Assembly: GCA_963753245.1 (NCBI GenBank) | Contig: CAVWBK010000011.1 | Coordinates: 1-64,000 of the forward strand | DNA: 64,000 bases | Direction of reading: 5' to 3' | From: VRUE01 sp963753245 | GTDB lineage: Bacteria; Actinomycetota; Thermoleophilia; Solirubrobacterales; 70-9 | In this document: piece after piece, positions 42,846-51,339 of the stretch | Numbering within the stretch: the first letter of the stretch is position 1 | How the letters are laid out: each line of letters begins with the position of its first letter | Program-made: the position numbers and the translations under genes | The notes under the pieces: generated by a model | The model's database searches: none | Told to the model about the DNA's origin: nothing | What the model saw: only the letters and a program-made list of their open reading frames with translations

Positions 42846-44093
42846 ATGGGCAAAGTTGTGGAGATAGACGCTCAGCCCCGTCGCCGTCGCAGCCGCAAGC
42901 GGCCATCGAAAACCGCCCTCGTCCTCGGTGGCGGTGGCTTCACGGGCGGGGTCTATGAGATCGGCGCCCTGCGCGCCCTCGATCTGCTCGCGGTCAACAG
43001 CACCGTCAACAACTTCGACATCTATGTCGGCACCAGCGCCGGATCCTTCGTCGCCGGCATGCTCGTCAACGGGATCACCCCCGACGAAATGATGCAGGTT
43101 CTGAACGAGCGGGTCCCCTCCGAGCTCGAGGACCTCGACCTTGACAAGGTACTGCGTCCCAACTACTTCGGCTTCATCCAGAAGGCCGCGGCGCTGCCGC
43201 TGCGCTCGCTGGAGCTGGTGCGCTCGCTGGCCCGGATTGGCGAGCTCTCGGCGATCGATCTCGGGGTCGGTCTCGCCGAGGCGCTGCCCTCGGGTCTTTA
43301 CTCGGGCTCGGGGGTCAACGACTACGTCGAGGGTGTGCTCGCCGATGCCGGGCGCCACAACGACTTTCGTCTGCTCGATCGTGAGCTCTACATCACGGCG
43401 ACTGACCTCGACACCACCGAGCGGGTCGTGTTCGGTGAGAAGCAGTGGTCAGACGTGCCGATCTCAAAAGCGATCGAGTGCTCGACCGCGCTGCCGATCG
43501 TCTACAAGCCGGTTGAGCTCAAAGGCCGCCAGATGGTCGACGGTGGCATCCGCTCGACCACCAACGTCGATATCGCGGTCGAGCGAGGGGCCAAATTCAT
43601 CGTCGTCGTCAACCCGATCGTGCCCTACGTGAACGATTTCGAGAAGACGATCCAGACCGTCTTCGGCAACCGGGTGCGGCGGGTGTCGGACATGGGGCTG
43701 CCGGCGATCGCCAATCAGACCTTTCGCATCCTCTCCCACGCTCGCCTGCACCAGGCTGTCGAGCAGTGGCAGGAGCGCTACCCAGGCGTTGACATCGTCT
43801 TGGTCGAGCCCGAGCCCGACGACGAGCTGATGTTCGGCACCCCGATCATGGACTACTCGCGGCGGCTGAAAATCGCCCAGCACGGCTTCGAATCGGTTAC
43901 CGCCACGCTCGCCCGCGACTACGAGCACTTCGAGGAGGTCGCCCAAAAACACGGCCTTGAGATCTCCGGTCGGCGGGTTCGTCGCGTGGTCGAGCGCGCC
44001 GCCGAGGAGGAGCCTGAGCAGACCTCCGCCTGGCGCCGAGTTCTCGAGCAGACGACCTCGGTCCTTCTGCGTCAATCGGGCGAGGCTTCCTAG
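42846..44093 (+). CDS. Patatin-like phospholipase family protein
   Basis: This 415-residue protein is a probable cytosolic or membrane-associated serine lipid hydrolase. It has the oxyanion loop GGGGFTGG (28-35), nucleophile elbow GTSAG with Ser64 (62-66), and the dyad Asp in VDGGIRS (~230). A basic N-terminus (PRRRRSRKRP) precedes the domain. The C-terminal ~90 residues are helical and charged. Substrate and product are not known from sequence. Confidence 0.9.
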   Translation: MGKVVEIDAQPRRRRSRKRPSKTALVLGGGGFTGGVYEIGALRALDLLAVNSTVNNFDIYVGTSAGSFVAGMLVNGITPDEMMQVLNERVPSELEDLDLDKVLRPNYFGFIQKAAALPLRSLELVRSLARIGELSAIDLGVGLAEALPSGLYSGSGVNDYVEGVLADAGRHNDFRLLDRELYITATDLDTTERVVFGEKQWSDVPISKAIECSTALPIVYKPVELKGRQMVDGGIRSTTNVDIAVERGAKFIVVVNPIVPYVNDFEKTIQTVFGNRVRRVSDMGLPAIANQTFRILSHARLHQAVEQWQERYPGVDIVLVEPEPDDELMFGTPIMDYSRRLKIAQHGFESVTATLARDYEHFEEVAQKHGLEISGRRVRRVVERAAEEEPEQTSAWRRVLEQTTSVLLRQSGEAS

Positions 44094-44119
44094 CCCAGTC
44101 GCCTCGCCGGGCGTGGGCT
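44092..44119. terminator. Bidirectional hairpin between convergent genes
   Basis: AGCCCA (44092-44097) pairs with TGGGCT (44114-44119), and CGCC with GGCG inside, leaving a 6-nt loop. The stem incorporates the stop codons of both flanking genes. No T-tract. Confidence 0.5.
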
Positions 44120-45141
44120 CAGCGACTCCAGTTCGGTTGGTAGCCGTTGGCGACGATCACCTTCGGCTTGCCGCCAGAGTAGGGGACGACGGCGATGTGG
44201 TGGTCGGGCCCCGGTTCCTCGCCCCCTGTAGTGCCGAGCACGAACTTGCCGTCCGCGGAGAGAGCCGCGCCGATGAAGCCCTGCTCAGAGTCACCGGGGA
44301 TAACCTTGCGCTCAGCCCCGCTGTGGGGGTTGACGGTGACCGCATAGCTCGTGTCCTCGCCGCCGTACTCGGCCAAGAGGCGGCTGCCGTTCGCCGACCA
44401 ATCGACCGGGCTGAGGCCGAAGATCAGCGGCGGCACGTGCGTGTGGGTGAGCTGCTTGACGGCGCCCGCATCAGGGTTAATCAGGAAGAGCTGGGCTTTG
44501 GGGCCGACGTCGCTCTTCAGATTTCTAACCCGGTCAAAGACGACCCGGTTATTGGGGCCCCAAAGTGGGGCGATCGAGTGGTGATCGTGAGTCAGGGCCA
44601 CCGCCTTGCCGCCAGCGGACCCGACCCTGAAGATGTCCCCGCTGGAGGAGAACGCCCGCCCTGATTTCGAGTAGAGGACTTCGCTGCTGTCCGGGGAGAA
44701 GCTGAAGCCGCTGAAGAAGCCCTGGGCGATCACGGTCTGTTTGCCCGAGGCGAGATCGACGACAACAAGTTTCCTCTTGCCGAATTCGGCGCCGCGCTCC
44801 GCTGCGAGGAGCTTCGAGTCGGGTGAGAAGGCGACGGAGAAGGGTTCGCGCCAGTTCTTCAAGAGCGTCCGCGAGGACCCGCCGCTCGTCTTTGCGAGCA
44901 CCATTTCCGGCTGCCTGCCGGCGCTCAGGTAGACGATCGAATTGCCATCGGGACTGACGTGTGGGTTGGAGCCCGTGCCGAGCCGGTCGATGCCCTTACC
45001 GTCATCGTGGGCTGCGAAGACCGCGGGGTGAAGCGGATTGCGGGTGAAGACCAGGGTGGCGCCCGCGCTGGCGGGGGCGATCAGCGCCAGGGCCACGGCG
45101 AGCGGCGCCGCGCTCCGTAGCGCTCTGGCGATCCTCGGCAT
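44119..45141 (-). CDS. Secreted TolB-like/WD40-type beta-propeller protein
   Basis: The 340-residue protein has a signal peptide (~1-28, cleavage near ASAGA) and repeated propeller blades with NPHVSPDGNSIVYLS, VAFSPDSKLLAAE, FSFSPDSSEVLYS, VDWSANGSRLLAE and AALSADGKFVLG. It resembles TolB/PD40 propellers but has no TolB N-terminal domain. A TAGCAT box lies 6 nt before the ATG. Function unknown. Confidence 0.85.
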   Translation of the reverse strand: MPRIARALRSAAPLAVALALIAPASAGATLVFTRNPLHPAVFAAHDDGKGIDRLGTGSNPHVSPDGNSIVYLSAGRQPEMVLAKTSGGSSRTLLKNWREPFSVAFSPDSKLLAAERGAEFGKRKLVVVDLASGKQTVIAQGFFSGFSFSPDSSEVLYSKSGRAFSSSGDIFRVGSAGGKAVALTHDHHSIAPLWGPNNRVVFDRVRNLKSDVGPKAQLFLINPDAGAVKQLTHTHVPPLIFGLSPVDWSANGSRLLAEYGGEDTSYAVTVNPHSGAERKVIPGDSEQGFIGAALSADGKFVLGTTGGEEPGPDHHIAVVPYSGGKPKVIVANGYQPNWSR

Positions 45142-45147
45142 TGGCCG

Positions 45148-45153
45148 ATGCTA
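45148..45153 (-). promoter_or_regulatory. -10 box of a probable leaderless promoter (TolB-like gene)
   Basis: On the minus strand TAGCAT ends 6 nt before the ATG at 45141. Confidence 0.5.
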
Positions 45154-45205
45154 TCTCCTGTCGGCGCCGGGAGCGGGACTCTCGATCCTGATCTGGACGT
45201 GTGTG

Positions 45206-45225
45206 CGGGGGCATCTGGGCCCCCG
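45206..45225 (-). terminator. Hairpin after the acyl-CoA ligase gene
   Basis: CGGGGGC and GCCCCCG form a perfect 7-bp stem with a 6-nt loop just past the minus-strand stop at 45230. No T-tract. Confidence 0.5.
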
Positions 45226-45229
45226 GCGC

Positions 45230-47011
45230 TCAGCCCGCGTAGAGCTTCTCGATCTCGGGCTCGTGGCGCGATGTGACGACGGCGCGCTTCACCTTCAGCG
45301 TCGGGGTCAGCTCGCCACTCTCCTGGGAGAGGTCCCGGGGCAGGATCGCGATCTTCTTGACCTGCTCAACGCGGGCGAACTTCTCGTTGATCGACTCGAC
45401 GTGGGCTTCGATCGCTGCCCGTATCTCCCGCTCGGAGGCGAGCTGCTCGGGGTCCTCGGGCAGTCCGTGCTCCTTGGCGTAGGCGACGGCATCTTCGGGA
45501 TCGAGCGTGACCAGCGCGACCAGGTAGGGCCGACGGTCACCGACGACCACGCACTGGGATACGAGCGGATGCTGCTTGATTTCGTTCTCGAGGTTGGCCG
45601 GCGTGATGTTCTTGCCCCCGGCGGTGATGATGATGTCCTTTTTGCGGCCGGTGATCTTGATGAACCCTTCCGCGTCGATCTCGCCGATATCGCCGGTATG
45701 CAGCCAGCCGTCGACGATCGTCTCGCGGGTCGCCTGCTCGTTTTTGTAGTAGCCCTGAAAGACGTTGGGTCCCTTGACCAGGATCTCGCCGTCCTCGGCG
45801 ATCTTCACCTCGCAGCCGGGGAACGGTCTGCCGATCGTGCCGAGCTTGAAATCCTCCGCCGAGGAGATCGTCGCCGCGGTCGAGGTCTCGGTCATTCCCC
45901 AGCCCTCGAGGACCAGCACGCCGGCGGCATCAAAGAAGCTGAGGATCTCGGGGTTGATCGGCGCGGCGCCGGAGACCGCGAGGCGGATCTTGCCGCCGAA
46001 CAGAGCGCGGATTTTGGACAGCACTTTCTCGTCGGCGAACCGGTACTGGCGACCCAGGAAGAAACCCGGCTGGCGGCCAGCGCGTTCGGTTTCGCGCATC
46101 CGGCGACCGACCTTGATCGACCAGTTGAAGATCGCCTTTTTGAGGCTGCCCTCTTTCTCCATGCCGCTGGTCGCAGCGGTGTAGATCTTCTCGAAGATGC
46201 GTGGCACCGAGGGGAAGTAGGTCGGCTGTAGTTCGGCGAGGTTGGGAAGGATCTTGAGTGGATCGCGCTCCCAGTAGGCGAGCGTGCTGCCCAGGTCAAA
46301 GCTGCCGAGCTGGACCAGCAGGGCGAAGGAGTGGGCGAGGGGAAGGTAGAGGTAGGCCAGATCGTCGTCATCGACGACGGCCGCGTCGTTGACCATGTCG
46401 AGCATCGAGCGGTAGTTGCCGTGGCTGATCACGCAGCCCTTGGGCGGGCCGGTGGTGCCCGAGGTGTAGATGAAGGTGCAGATGTCCTCGCGGGTGACCG
46501 CCGCCCAGCGGGCCTCCCACTCGGAGGCCTCGCGAGTCGTGCCGCGGGCGCTCAGCTGCGCGAAGGAGATCGCCTCCTCATCGCTGCCGCTCATCAGGAC
46601 CACGTGCTCGAGCAGCGGCAGGCGCTCGCGGATCGCGCGGATCTTGGCGAGCTGTTCCTCGTCCTCGACCACCACGACCTTGGCGTCGGAGTTCTCCAGC
46701 ACGTACTGGCACTCCTCGGGGGAGTTGGTCTGGTAGATCGGGACGACTATGGCGCCGACCGAGAGGGCGGCGAAATCGGCGTAGGTCCACTCCGGTCGGG
46801 TGTTGCCGAGAATCGATACTTTGTCGCCGGCCGCGACCCCGAGGTCGATCAGGCCAAGGGCGAGCGGCCGGACGATCTCGCCGACTTCCTCATAGCTTCG
46901 ATCGACCCACTCGCCGCCCTGCTTGAACCTGATCGCAGGCGAGGACCCGTACATCTGCACCGCACGCGGCAGCAGATCAGCAAGGGTCTTCGATTTGGTG
47001 CCCCGCCCCAT
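45230..47011 (-). CDS. Long-chain fatty-acid-CoA ligase (AMP-binding, FadD type)
   Basis: The 593-residue adenylate-forming enzyme activates fatty acids to acyl-CoA via acyl-AMP. ATP-binding TFIYTSGTTGPPKGCVISHGN is near 175-195, GWGMTETS near 363-370 and the hinge motif GWLHTGDIGEID near 428-439. The late ITGRKKDIIITAGGKNI contains a GRxKD-type motif, and the C-terminal lysine region follows. A TAGACT box 10 nt before the ATG suggests its own near-leaderless promoter. It may also read through from the 62-residue gene 30 nt upstream. Confidence 0.92.
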   Translation of the reverse strand: MGRGTKSKTLADLLPRAVQMYGSSPAIRFKQGGEWVDRSYEEVGEIVRPLALGLIDLGVAAGDKVSILGNTRPEWTYADFAALSVGAIVVPIYQTNSPEECQYVLENSDAKVVVVEDEEQLAKIRAIRERLPLLEHVVLMSGSDEEAISFAQLSARGTTREASEWEARWAAVTREDICTFIYTSGTTGPPKGCVISHGNYRSMLDMVNDAAVVDDDDLAYLYLPLAHSFALLVQLGSFDLGSTLAYWERDPLKILPNLAELQPTYFPSVPRIFEKIYTAATSGMEKEGSLKKAIFNWSIKVGRRMRETERAGRQPGFFLGRQYRFADEKVLSKIRALFGGKIRLAVSGAAPINPEILSFFDAAGVLVLEGWGMTETSTAATISSAEDFKLGTIGRPFPGCEVKIAEDGEILVKGPNVFQGYYKNEQATRETIVDGWLHTGDIGEIDAEGFIKITGRKKDIIITAGGKNITPANLENEIKQHPLVSQCVVVGDRRPYLVALVTLDPEDAVAYAKEHGLPEDPEQLASEREIRAAIEAHVESINEKFARVEQVKKIAILPRDLSQESGELTPTLKVKRAVVTSRHEPEIEKLYAG

Positions 47012-47041
47012 GGCGGGGAAAAGTCTAGATGAGAGAGGGCT

Positions 47042-47230
47042 TTAGGCTGCCGAGGCGCTGCGCTGGTGCTCGGTGCTGCTCGGCGACTGGCGCAGCGAGG
47101 TCGCAAACAGCGACTTGTCGATCCGACCCTTGAAGATCGGAACCCCCATCTCCACGCACTTGCCAATCACCTCCTGCCGTTTCATCTGAAGCTCATCGGC
47201 AAGCTCGGAAGGAGTCAGGTGATTGGCCAC
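47042..47230 (-). CDS. Small helix-turn-helix-like protein (62 aa)
   Basis: LTPSELADELQMKRQEVIGKCVEMGVPIFKGRIDKSLF reads as a compact two- or three-helix unit similar to HTH or IF2-N-like folds. The rest is a Ser-rich tail. Real expression is supported by AGGGAGG 9 nt before the GTG and by a TTGACA-16-TAGATT promoter. I recall similar small proteins in related genomes but no function. It lies directly upstream of the acyl-CoA ligase gene, so a regulatory role is possible. Confidence 0.72.
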   Translation of the reverse strand: MANHLTPSELADELQMKRQEVIGKCVEMGVPIFKGRIDKSLFATSLRQSPSSTEHQRSASAA

Positions 47231-47267
47231 GTCTTGGGACCTCCCTTAGTCGAAATCGAGTAGAGAG

Positions 47268-47295
47268 AATCTACCCCTCCACGCCGAGCTGTCAA
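47268..47295 (-). promoter_or_regulatory. Strong consensus promoter of the 62-aa gene
   Basis: On the minus strand TTGACA (47295-47290), a 16-nt spacer and TAGATT (47273-47268) give a start near 47260 and a ~30-nt leader with a good Shine-Dalgarno. It is the best -35/-10 pair in the window. Confidence 0.75.
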
Positions 47296-47329
47296 CCATC
47301 CCAGACTGAGGTTGCTGGAAGAGGTTCGA

Positions 47330-47335
47330 GATAAT
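47330..47335 (+). promoter_or_regulatory. -10 box deciding the DsbA-like start
   Basis: GATAAT ends 6 nt before GTG at 47342. This supports a leaderless start there rather than the in-frame TTG at 47312, which lies upstream of the box. Confidence 0.55.
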
Positions 47336-47341
47336 GCGCCG

Positions 47342-48079
47342 GTGAGCAGTGAGGCAGCAGCGACGCCGCTACCGCGCCGGGGCCGGGTCTGGGTGATCCT
47401 GGCGCTGGCGCTCGCGATCGGCGGCCTGAGCTATGCGATCGTCGAAATCGCGACCAAGAAGCCGGGGCGCAATCTGATCACGGTCGAAGGAATCTCCGAA
47501 GCTCAGGAAATCTTCGCCGGCATCCCCCAGGAAGAAGATCGGCTCGGATCCGAAGACTCCTCGGTTTCGATCCAGGTCTTCACCGATCTGCAATGCAGCA
47601 ACTGCCGCAGTGAATTCCTCGGCACGATCCCCCGCTTGGTCGAAGACGAAGTGCGGCCGGGCGGCGTCAAGTTGTTGCTTCGCCACTACTCGGTCTCCGA
47701 AAACCCAGTCGAGCTCGGCTTCTTCGGCGCCGAGGCGGCGGCCCAACAGGGCTACGGCTGGCAGTACACCTATCTCTTCTTCCGAAACCAAGCGGAGGTC
47801 GAACGAATCGGCCGGCTGACCGAAGATTTCGAGGAGTCGCTGGCGGGCTCGATTGGCGAACTCGACGTGCCCGAATGGCACGAATACCTGGCCACCCAGA
47901 GCGGAACCGGCGGCCAGATCAAGAAGACGCTGGAAGGCTATGACGAACTCGGCGAACGGCTCGGGATCCGCACCGGGCTGGCGACGGTGATCAGCGGCCC
48001 CCGCGGCACCCTGACGCTGCAGGACGGCCCCTCGGTGGGTCAGATCGAGCGGGGCATCGAAGCGGTCGGCGAATCCTGA
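47342..48079 (+). CDS. Membrane-anchored DsbA-like thioredoxin-fold protein
   Basis: The 245-residue protein has one N-terminal membrane helix (~16-35) and then an extracytoplasmic thioredoxin fold with FTDLQCSNCRSEF. The active-site CSNC is at Cys85 and Cys88. A helical insertion follows, and a late TVISGPRG supplies the cis-Pro-like turn (ISGP). This is the DsbA/thioredoxin_4 type that oxidises or repairs disulfides of exported proteins. No partner DsbB/VKOR gene is seen nearby. The start choice rests on the -10 box at 47330. Confidence 0.85.
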   Translation: MSSEAAATPLPRRGRVWVILALALAIGGLSYAIVEIATKKPGRNLITVEGISEAQEIFAGIPQEEDRLGSEDSSVSIQVFTDLQCSNCRSEFLGTIPRLVEDEVRPGGVKLLLRHYSVSENPVELGFFGAEAAAQQGYGWQYTYLFFRNQAEVERIGRLTEDFEESLAGSIGELDVPEWHEYLATQSGTGGQIKKTLEGYDELGERLGIRTGLATVISGPRGTLTLQDGPSVGQIERGIEAVGES

Positions 48080-48089
48080 GACCTCTTTT

Positions 48090-48114
48090 CGGCGACCGCA
48101 CTTTGCGGCCGCCG
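48090..48114. terminator. Hairpin between the DsbA-like gene and tRNA-Pro
   Basis: CGGCGACCGCA and TGCGGCCGCCG match at 10 of 11 positions across a 3-nt loop. It sits between convergent transcripts and may end both. Confidence 0.5.
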
Positions 48115-48138
48115 TAGAATTGTCTGAGAGATGCTAAA

Positions 48139-48212
48139 TCGGGGCGCCCGGATTTGAACCGGGGACCTCACCGACCCGAACGGTGCGCGCTACCAGGCTG
48201 CGCCACGCCCCG
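48139..48212 (-). tRNA. tRNA-Pro (anticodon CGG)
   Basis: On the minus strand the 74-nt sequence folds into a full cloverleaf. The acceptor stem is CGGGGCG/CGCCCCG, the D arm includes AGCCTGGTAGC, and the anticodon arm CACCG-TTCGGGT-CGGTG has anticodon CGG. The T arm reads GTTCAAATC. The discriminator is A and CCA is not encoded. It reads the CCG proline codon. Confidence 0.95.
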
Positions 48213-48221
48213 AATGCGGCG

Positions 48222-48227
48222 ATTATC
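48222..48227 (-). promoter_or_regulatory. -10 box of tRNA-Pro
   Basis: On the minus strand GATAAT lies 9 nt upstream of the mature tRNA 5' end. No clear -35 was found. Confidence 0.5.
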
Positions 48228-48251
48228 TCAGAGACCCAACGGCAACCACAG

Positions 48252-49382
48252 ATGACCCGAAAGCTTTTGCCCCTGCTCGCCGCCGTTTGGCTCCTGGCCT
48301 TCGCTGCGCCGGCCGGTGCGAGTCTGGCGCCACCCTCCTTCGCCGGCATCTCGCCCCAGAAACCCGACACCGCACTCGACTTCGCCCTGATGCGAAGCAG
48401 CGGCATCAAGAGCGTCAGGTTGCCGATGTACTGGGCTGCCATCCAACCGGAAAACCGCTTCGTGACCGCGCCGGAATTCGACGGCTTTGATCGCGAAGTG
48501 AAGCTCGCCGCCGAACAGGGAATCAGCGTCTTTCCCTTCGTCTTGGGGACGCCTGAATGGGTGGCGCCCGACCCGCGCACCCTGCCGGTTGCGACCCCCT
48601 GGCAGCGCTGGGCCTGGAGTTCCTTCTTGCGTGACGCGGCCGAACGCTACGGCCCGCAGGGCTCGTTTTGGCGAGAAAACCCGGGGGTGCCCTATTTCCC
48701 GATCAGGGACTGGGAGATCTGGAACGAGGAGAACATCGTCACCTTCACGGTGCCACCCAGTCCCTCTCACTACGCCGAGTTGCTGCGGGTCTCCGGTCGC
48801 GTCCTGCACGCCACCGATCCCGGTTCCAAGGTGATCGTCGGCGGCCTTTTCGGTCGTCCGCTGCAGGTCCCTCCCAATGTCCCTTCAGGTGACTTTCTAA
48901 ATCGCCTCTACCGAGCTCGCTCGGTGAAGAAGTACTTCGACGGTGTGGCGCTGCACCCCTACGTCGCCGACGCCAGCGCGATCCCCGCTCAGATACGCAA
49001 CCTGCGCCGGGTCATGGCCCTGCACCACGACTCACAGACGGGTATTTACATGACCGAGCTGGGCTGGGGTTCGGCCAGCTATCAGTCGCGCTGGGAGCGG
49101 GGCCTGCGCGGGCAGGCGCGCGAGCTCAACGAGGCGATGGCGATGCTCGTCGCCAACCGCATCGCCTGGCGCATCGAGGGCGTCTGGTGGTTCTCCTGGA
49201 CCGATCTGAAGGGCAACTGTCAGTTCTGCGACTCAGCCGGGCTGCTGACCGAAAATCGCGAAGCCAAGCCGGCCTGGTACCAATTCAATGCCTGGACCGG
49301 GGGCGATCCCGACACCGTTCCACGGGCGAACTTTGGCGAACAATCCTCAGCCGCCGGGGTTGACCCGGTGGGGGACGGGTAG
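48252..49382 (+). CDS. Secreted glycoside hydrolase (GH39/clan A-like)
   Basis: The 376-residue protein has a signal peptide (~1-24) and a TIM-barrel glycosidase layout. The acid/base Glu159 is in WEIWNEEN and the nucleophile Glu269 in IYMTELGWGS, 110 residues later, as in retaining clan A enzymes. WFSWTD near 325 is also typical. It probably cleaves an extracellular or wall polysaccharide; the substrate is unknown. The ATG at 48252 begins directly at the signal peptide. Confidence 0.85.
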   Translation: MTRKLLPLLAAVWLLAFAAPAGASLAPPSFAGISPQKPDTALDFALMRSSGIKSVRLPMYWAAIQPENRFVTAPEFDGFDREVKLAAEQGISVFPFVLGTPEWVAPDPRTLPVATPWQRWAWSSFLRDAAERYGPQGSFWRENPGVPYFPIRDWEIWNEENIVTFTVPPSPSHYAELLRVSGRVLHATDPGSKVIVGGLFGRPLQVPPNVPSGDFLNRLYRARSVKKYFDGVALHPYVADASAIPAQIRNLRRVMALHHDSQTGIYMTELGWGSASYQSRWERGLRGQARELNEAMAMLVANRIAWRIEGVWWFSWTDLKGNCQFCDSAGLLTENREAKPAWYQFNAWTGGDPDTVPRANFGEQSSAAGVDPVGDG

Positions 49383-49425
49383 TTCTCGCCTGAGCAGGCC
49401 AAGCTAGGAGGGAGCGCGATCGCGA

Positions 49426-49905
49426 CCAGCTCGCATCGATCCCGACAACGCCGCGGCGAGCGAGCATCTGGTCGAACTGCTCGCCGAGGCCTACTGGATG
49501 GAGATCGAGACGGTGATGAGCTATATCGCCGCATCGGTCAATCTCGACGGCGTGCGGGCGCAGGCGGTCACGGAGTCTTCGAGGAGCTCGGCCACGCACA
49601 GCGCTTTCGCCGCGCGGATCAAGGCATCTAGGCAGTTGTCCCGGTTCTGTGCATTCTGAGCGGTTCGCCCCCGAGCAGTCCGATCTGTAGCCCCCCGCTG
49701 AGCAGATCAACGCGGTGCAAGTGATCAAGGTCGCGATCGAGGCCGAGAGCGATGCGATCGAGCGCTAGACCAGGGCGATCGAGGAGACCTAGACGAGCGA
49801 CCCGGTCACCAGGACATGGTGATCGAGATGCTCAGCGATGAGCAGGATCACCGCCGTCTGTTCGAGGGGTTTCTGCGCGAGTACGAGCTGCAAGGGCGAG
49901 CGTGA
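49426..49905 (+). pseudogene. Decayed ferritin-like domain gene
   Basis: Pieced across frames, the region reads as a ferritin-like four-helix protein. It includes EHLVELLAEAYWMEIETVMSY, EELGHAQRF, then VIKVAIEAESDAIER-stop-TRAIEET, and finally QDMVIEMLSDEQDHRRLFEGFLREYEL ending at a TGA at 49903. At least two frameshifts (near 49575 and 49608) and three in-frame TAG codons (near 49686, 49766 and 49789) break it. Iron-ligand-type Glu and ExxH patterns are still visible. It cannot make an intact protein. Confidence 0.75.
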
Positions 49906-49907
49906 CT

Positions 49908-50335
49908 AGCGCCTTTTGGTGATCGTCAGCGCCGCCCTCGCGGGCCGAGAATCGATTGATGCGATCGTCGGCCCAATTCGCCGCGAGGAGCTCGAGGTTT
50001 GGCTCGTGGTGCCAGCCCCTGCACGAACCGCAGGGCAGGAGCCGGGCCGATCGGCCCCCTCCCCACGCGAGCGGCTTGAGGTCTCACTGGCAGAGTTGCG
50101 AGGTCGGGGAATCGCGGCCTTTGGCACGATCGCCGGGGCCGACCCGCTGGGGGGCGCCCGGGATGCGCGCGCGAGGCCCCACCCGATGAAGTCGTGATCC
50201 TCGAGCGGGTCCCCGATCAGCGGCGCTGGCTTGAGGAGGGCCTCTTCGAACGGGGGCCGGGCGGACCCTCGCGCCGCCGCCGCGACCAGTCGTTCTCAGC
50301 GCCGGGGAGTGCGGCGGCGCGCACATCATTGCCAC
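49908..50335 (+). pseudogene. Decayed gene of an unnamed actinobacterial family
   Basis: The first part reads RLLVIVSAALAGRESIDAIV...ELEVWLVVPAPA...RLEVSLAELRGRGIAAFGTIAGADPL in one frame and stops at 50195. From about 50175 the natural continuation DEVVILERVPDQRRWLEEGLFER is in another frame. I recall a family of the form 'DEVVI...RRWLE' that resembles universal-stress-type folds. A further shift loses the C-terminus. The frameshift is evident from the split; the family name is not known to me. Confidence 0.6.
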
Positions 50336-51244
50336 CTAATGGGCGCCCAGCGGTTCGCGCAGGGCCTCGAGCACCTGCTCGGCGAGCTGTGGGCCCTCGC
50401 CGGGATTCAGGGGGGTCGCGGTTATCCGAAACACCGTTCCATCCTCATCGAGTTCCTCGAGGCTGACGCTCGGCGTGTAGCGGGTCGGCACCGAGACGGT
50501 TTCGCGGATGCGCTCCTCGATTCCCCGCGGATTGGCGCCGAGCGGAAAGCGCGCCCTGAGATCGACCCGGTCGGGCTCACGCAAGGGGACGACGGCGAGG
50601 TTGATCAAGACACTGTTGGGCACGAGCAGCCGGTCGGCGCCGCGGACCAGGGTCGTGTAGAAGAGCCCCAGCGAGCTGACCGTGCCGTCCAGCGATCCCG
50701 CCAGCGGGCCACCCACCAGGCGCACCCGTTCACCGACCCGCAGTGGGCGGGTGCTCTGCAGCAGAATGCCGGCGAAGATGCCGGCGAGGGTCTGTTGGGC
50801 AGCGAGGCCGAGGACAATCGCGGTGACGGCGCCACCGAGCGCCAGCGCCGCGGTGTTGACCCCGGCGATCCGCAGGGCGAGCACCACCACGGCGACCATC
50901 GCCGTGAGCCGGACCAAAAAGCCGATCGTGCCAGCTGTTGCCGGGTCAAGGCGGCGATTCAGTCGGGGCGAGATCGTCTGGACCAGCCAGTGGGTGGCGG
51001 CTGAGCCGAAGATGAGGAGCACGGCGACGGTTGGGATCGGCAGCCAGGCACCGGCACCGGGAGCCACCTGGTGGCGATCGGCGTAGAGGGTCAGGGTGGC
51101 GGCGAGGACGATGAGCGCAGCGAGCAGCCAGCCGAAGCCCTTGCGCGGGGTCCTTGGCAACAGCTCATCGCCGAGGCCGAGGGAATGCCAAGCCTGACTG
51201 CGCGTCTCGAACATCTCGCGGGGCATCTTGCGGGGGCTTGGCAT
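50336..51244 (-). CDS. Mechanosensitive ion channel, MscS family
   Basis: The 302-residue protein has three or four membrane helices (about 38-56, 67-90, 105-126, 130-160). The pore-lining third helix is Ala/Gly-rich (ALALGGAVTAIVLGLAAQQTLAGIFAGILL), followed by the beta domain with PLRVGERVRLVGG and LVPNSVLINLAV. It releases solutes on hypo-osmotic shock. It is short compared with multi-domain MscS proteins. It neighbours the general-stress regulatory genes. Confidence 0.9.
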   Translation of the reverse strand: MPSPRKMPREMFETRSQAWHSLGLGDELLPRTPRKGFGWLLAALIVLAATLTLYADRHQVAPGAGAWLPIPTVAVLLIFGSAATHWLVQTISPRLNRRLDPATAGTIGFLVRLTAMVAVVVLALRIAGVNTAALALGGAVTAIVLGLAAQQTLAGIFAGILLQSTRPLRVGERVRLVGGPLAGSLDGTVSSLGLFYTTLVRGADRLLVPNSVLINLAVVPLREPDRVDLRARFPLGANPRGIEERIRETVSVPTRYTPSVSLEELDEDGTVFRITATPLNPGEGPQLAEQVLEALREPLGAH

Positions 51245-51281
51245 AGGCGTCGATTACCCTGCGGGCGCCCCGTTAAGCTCA

Positions 51282-51309
51282 TTGACCTATTTTTTAGTAT
51301 GGGTACCTT
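51282..51309 (+). promoter_or_regulatory. Candidate promoter of the phosphatase-SnoaL operon
   Basis: TTGACC (51282-51287), a 16-nt AT-rich spacer and TACCTT (51304-51309) lie 31 nt before the TTG start. The stretch is the most AT-rich in its neighbourhood. Confidence 0.5.
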
Positions 51310-51339
51310 GAGGGGAATTCGAAGCAGCGGAGGAGTGGC

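Noticed and set aside
47312..47341. TTG start for the DsbA-like gene
   Set aside because: The -10 box at 47330-47335 lies downstream of this codon, so a transcript from that promoter could not include it.
50231..51004. 257-codon + frame over the MscS gene
   Set aside because: Low-complexity shadow; the minus-strand MscS has membrane helices and family motifs.
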